Shown one piece after another: positions 61,021-64,000 of a stretch of 64,000 nt of DNA (positions within the stretch are counted from its first letter, which is position 1; each line of letters begins with the position of its first letter). The stretch comes from Hanleya hanleyi (lineage: Eukaryota > Mollusca > Polyplacophora > Lepidopleurida > Hanleyidae): the NCBI GenBank assembly GCA_036873755.1, contig JAVTVY010017271.1, positions 124,001-188,000 on the forward strand. The letters run 5' to 3'. The translations under genes were made by a program, and so were the position numbers. Under the pieces are notes generated by a model. The model worked only from the letters and a program-made list of their open reading frames with translations, made no database searches and was not told where the DNA came from.

Positions 61021-61682
61021 GGTCTCCTTTGATACGTGCCGGTGTACACGAAAATGATATTCTTTATTTCTTGAATTTTCTTAGACTAAAATAGTTCGAT
61101 AATCTAGGTTTATTATTTGTAAGGCCTTAAATATATATGGGAGAATTTCTGTTAAATACTGTAAGGTTGATCATACCGACGGTGCGTGTATAGTTAAATG
61201 ACCGTGCGCGTTAAATTATGTACCTCGTATTGTCACAGCCGACCGCACATCTATTGTCATTCTCTGTGCGCACCGGTCCATTAAGTTCAAATAGGGATGT
61301 ATTATGCGTCGCTAGTGACATCAATACCATTCAAACGACCTTTATTCGGTGCCCCTAGCATTGTCTCTGTACACGGGAGAAAAATAAACTATGTTGTCGT
61401 GTACTAAAATAGGCCAACTGTTAGCTATGCACCTGTCTCTCTGGCCGAGTTACTGCGAGAATAAAAGAAACGTTTAACACTCTTTCTATCGCAATTATTT
61501 CAAGAAATTCGATAAACACGTATAACATAATTTGACAAAAACAAAGATAAATTTTTACCGTATTGGCGTCGCTAAAATTATGGCCTCTCAATCGAACGTG
61601 TTATTTACCCTGACAACTTACACTATTGTGCAAGTCACCAACACACTAGCATTGTTTTACAAGTCACCAACACTCTAGCATT
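61021..61682. other. Spacer between inverted repeats
   Basis: About 660 bp with no long frame. A 28-bp tandem duplication (AAGTCACCAACAC(A/T)CTAGC, then ATTGTTTTAC) abuts the right repeat. Nothing else is recognised. Confidence 0.5.
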
Positions 61683-61850
61683 GTTTTACAATACAATACA
61701 GTAAACACACACGGTGAGCATTGGGAATGATCGCTCACGATGTGATGACTATTTGTATCGTGTTCCGACGAAACGTAGCGTCCGCAAAAGCGCCCGCAAG
61801 CGCCCGCAAAAGCGCCCGCAACGCCCGCAAAAGCGCCCACAAAAGCGCTT
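61683..61850. repeat. Inverted repeat, right partner, with CGCCCGCAA units
   Basis: GTTTTACAATACAATACAG, ATTGGGAATGATCGCTCACG and TTCCGACGAAACGTAGCGTC, then CGCCCGCAA(AAG) units, mirror 60865-61020. Open frames of 66-104 codons here are driven by the units. Confidence 0.9.
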
Positions 61851-61915
61851 GCAACGCCCGCAAGCGCCCGCAACGCCCGCAACGCCGGCAAGCGCCCGTT
61901 TCAACGCCCTTCGAT
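61790..61915. repeat. CGCCCGCAA minisatellite
   Basis: About twelve 9- or 12-bp units (CGCCCGCAA, CGCCCGCAAAAG), ending in CGCCCTTCGATATCTGAG. The same unit forms the arrays at 63050-64000. Confidence 0.9.
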
Positions 61916-62206
61916 ATCTGAGAAAAAAAGAGAGATCAACACGTTCACAAGTTTTCATATATTTTATTATCCCCAATGTTATGCCGTACCCAAGCTGGGG
62001 CCGCTATGGGTATGTTTACACTTCATAACGTTGGAGTGATATCAGTTTTAATCACGCTCTTGTCAGTGTTCGTGAATTCTTGAAGTTCATCTTCGGTCAT
62101 CATCATCTTTTCGCTTTATTTCTTTATTTCAGCATTTCAGCATTCGACAGTGAGCTTCTTAAATCACCGTCAGTTTTCTGATCATTATTATTCGGTGTAC
62201 CAAGTC
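61916..62206. other. 3' flank of gene B
   Basis: It contains AAAGAGAGATCAACACG, TTTTCATATATTTTATTATCC and CCAAGCTGGGGCCGCTATGG; the last resembles CCCAGCGTGGGTATG inside the 6.5-kb palindrome. Confidence 0.5.
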
Positions 62207-62821
62207 CTAATCAGACTCGCTATCTACCAAACCGGGAAAGTCCGTGGGCAACGTGTCCTTGAAGAGCTGTTTCCGTATTTTGATGGCGTTTTTTAGGGCC
62301 TCTCTTGGAGGTAAACCCATATCCTCTTCTAAGTAGCTCTTTGTTTTCATGATGGCTCTGTGGTTACGATCATTTTTCATTTCAAGATGAATCAAGGTAT
62401 AGTTTTCATACAGAGCCATTGCAGATTTTATGATTCGTGGTTGCATGTTGATATAGGCCTTCTGTAAAGTCTCTTCATCCTGTCCATCTGCCTGGATAGC
62501 AGCGGTGTGTGCGTTAATAGCGTTGTCCACAATGCGATCCCAAAATGACGACTCCCCTTCGTCCGTGTCTGAATCACCCAAACTTTCGCTTTTCTCGGAT
62601 GAGCTAGTGCTGTCCGCATCAGACCATGAGTTTTCAGCACTGTCATCGCCATAGTCATCGCCATATGATGAGTTCACGGTATCCGTATCATCGCATAGAC
62701 TCTCACTGTCTACATCAGAGACCTCGTCGGTGTCTTCATACCCATGAACATTCTTCCTATGTCTGATCATATCGTGGTACCTGGTGAACGATCGGTGACA
62801 CTCTGAGCATGAATAAGACAT
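62207..62821 (-). CDS. Gene B: single C2H2 finger, acidic protein (intact)
   Basis: 204 codons from the ATG at 62821; an in-frame ATG at 62899 would add 26 residues, but both the finger position and the decayed copy at 60064 support the internal start. Residues 4-24 form one C2H2 finger (C-x2-C-x12-H-x4-H, ending RHRKNVHG). Residues about 27-85 are very rich in Asp, Glu and Ser. The C-terminal 110 residues hold FWDRIVDNAINAH, an ALYENYTLIHLEM helix-like stretch, NHRAIMKTKSYL and ALKNAIKIRKQLF, all conserved in the decayed copies. Similar finger-plus-acidic proteins are, as I recall, found in Polinton-like elements, but no partner genes are visible. It probably binds nucleic acid. It is the only gene B copy without lesions, suggesting the most recent arrival. 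Confidence 0.75.
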   Translation of the reverse strand: MSYSCSECHRSFTRYHDMIRHRKNVHGYEDTDEVSDVDSESLCDDTDTVNSSYGDDYGDDSAENSWSDADSTSSSEKSESLGDSDTDEGESSFWDRIVDNAINAHTAAIQADGQDEETLQKAYINMQPRIIKSAMALYENYTLIHLEMKNDRNHRAIMKTKSYLEEDMGLPPREALKNAIKIRKQLFKDTLPTDFPGLVDSESD

Positions 62822-62867
62822 GTTGAACTGAGCAACACAAATGAAGTGAGTTAGTCTTTCTAATAGG

Positions 62868-62880
62868 GTTGTATTTATGA
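62868..62880 (-). promoter_or_regulatory. Possible TATA-like element of gene B
   Basis: CATTCATAAATACAACC on the minus strand lies about 50 bp upstream of the preferred ATG. It is weaker than the gene A boxes. Confidence 0.35.
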
Positions 62881-63049
62881 ATGATTGTCGCAGCGCCATC
62901 TATACAGCGACAGGAACTCACGCTGTGCATGGATGGGTCTTATCCGAGTGGTTAATAAGTCTTCACCGTGTAATGCTTTGATATATCTCCCTCCCTTCAC
63001 GTAAGGCGCTAGCATCCCTCATCTCCACCAACGTCCGGTATTAGCGGGC
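62881..63049. other. 5' flank of gene B
   Basis: Unique sequence between gene B and the satellite. Gene A is absent here, unlike in the cassettes at 58180-60880. Confidence 0.4.
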
Positions 63050-63740
63050 GTTTACGCACGCAAGCGCCCGCAAAAGCGCCCGCAACGCCCGCAAGCGCCC
63101 GTTTTTTAACGCCCTTCGATATCTGAGAGAAAGAGAGAGATCAGCATATTCACAAGTTTTCATATATTTTATTATCCCGCAAAAGCGCCCGCAACGCCCG
63201 CAAGCTCCCGCAAAAGCGCCCGCAAGCACCCGCAAGCTACCGCAAAAGCGTCCGCAAGCGCCCGCAACGCCCGCAAAAGCGCCCGCAACGCCCGCTAGCG
63301 CCCGTTTCAACACCCTTCGATATCTGACAAAAAGAGAGAGATCAGCATATTCACAAGTTTTCATATATTTTATTATCCCGCAAAAGCGCCCGCAACGCCC
63401 GCAACGCCCGCAAGGGCCCGCAACGCCCGCAAAAGCGCCCGCAACGCCCGCAAGCGCCCGTTTCAACGCCCTTCGATATCTGAGAGAAAGAGAGAGATCA
63501 GCATATTCACAAGTTTTCATATATTTTATTATCCCGCAAAAGCGCCCGCAACGCCCGCAAGCGCCCGTTTCGACGCCTTTCGATATCTGAGAGAAAGAGA
63601 GAGATCAGTATATTCACTAGTTTTCATATAATTTTATTATCCCGCAAAAGCGCCCGCAAGCGCCCGTTTCAACGCCCTTCGATATCTAATAAAAAGAAAG
63701 AGATCAACACGTTCACAAGTTTTCATATATTTTATTAGCC
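63050..63740. repeat. Composite array: CGCCCGCAA units plus ~90-bp spacer
   Basis: Blocks of CGCCCGCAA units alternate with a conserved spacer (CCCTTCGATATCTGAGAG, AGAGAGATCAGCATATTCAC, TTTTCATATATTTTATTATCC). The spacer word starts near 63115, 63317, 63472, 63578 and 63677, so the unit blocks shrink from about 110 to 10 bp. Confidence 0.92.
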
Positions 63741-63800
63741 CCAATGTGCCGAACGTGTTGATCTCTTTCTTTTTATTAGATATCGAAGGGCGTTGAAACG
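63690..63800. repeat. Palindrome centre at the array edge
   Basis: GATATCTAATAAAAAGAAAG and GATCAACACGTTC are mirrored after a short spacer by GAACGTGTTGATCTC and CTTTTTATTAGATATCGAAG. The inverted copy of the array then runs to the window end. Confidence 0.9.
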
Positions 63801-64000
63801 GGCGCTTGCGGGCGCTTTTGCGGGATAATTAAATATATGTAAACTAGTGAATATACTGATCTCTGTCTTTCTCTCAGATATCGAAGGGCGTCGAAACGAC
63901 CGCTTGCGGACGTTGCGGGCGTTGCGGGCGCTTTGAGGGCGTTGCGGGCGTTTTTGCGGGCGTTGCGGGCGTTTTTGCGGGCGTTGCGGGCGTTATTGCG
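63800..64000. repeat. Inverted copy of the CGCCCGCAA array
   Basis: GGGCGCTTGCGGGCG and GTTGCGGGCGTT units and the inverted spacer reach the right edge, so another inverted cassette probably continues outside. Confidence 0.85.

Noticed and set aside
61664..63520. Frames rich in ALAGVAGAFAG-like peptides
   Set aside because: They are translations of the CGCCCGCAA minisatellite.

Overview
The window looks like nuclear DNA of an invertebrate animal, most probably a mollusc (bivalve or gastropod). The evidence is an AT-rich background, split genes with GT-AG introns, many minisatellites and MITEs, a jockey-like LINE, and SINE-like copies whose tails are runs of (ACTC)n or (GAGT)n. The taxon is an inference from repeat style. 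Apart from repeats the window is gene-poor.

0-21.4 kb: one host gene on the minus strand, a C2H2 zinc-finger transcription factor. Three exons are visible (20837-21416, 763-947 and the start of a third running off the left edge at 208), with splice sites and phases that agree. The 19.9-kb intron between the first two is filled with repeats: a 2.2-kb CATCCTAGG minisatellite with exact 94-bp and 363-bp higher-order periods, a degenerate repeat with nuclear-receptor-like half sites, a TTAA-flanked MITE, and a large TGTCCTATTGG minisatellite (11.9-18.5 kb) split by two transposons with clear target-site duplications.

21.4-48.3 kb: no convincing host exon. It holds a 157-bp satellite (22.2-24.3 kb), a 5S-like SINE, several (ACTC)n-tailed SINEs, a 100-bp-arm hairpin, a 126-bp MITE with a perfect 8-bp duplication, a second minisatellite (40.9-44.6 kb) split by a 1.7-kb hAT-like element, an 861-bp foldback element and a LINE 3' end.

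48.3-57.1 kb: a decayed jockey-like LINE carrying two nested insertions. One is a 6,469-bp almost perfectly palindromic element (48618-55086) with AG...CT termini and a 6-bp duplication AGGGTC. Its arms carry 163-bp repeats each with an NRF-1-type palindrome, plus CRE, ETS and YY1-type motifs and GAGT/CACT arrays. The other is a 430-bp MITE with a TTA duplication.

58.2-64 kb: a second family of inverted structures. Two head-to-head decayed copies of a two-gene cassette (gene A unknown, gene B a single-C2H2 acidic protein) flank a shared promoter region. An intact gene B lies at 62207-62821 on the minus strand, between arrays of a CGCCCGCAA minisatellite. A segment inside the 6.5-kb palindrome resembles the 3' flank of gene B, so the palindrome may be a non-autonomous relative of the gene B element. 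The AG terminus and 6-bp duplication recall Polinton/Maverick elements, but no polymerase, integrase or capsid gene is visible here.
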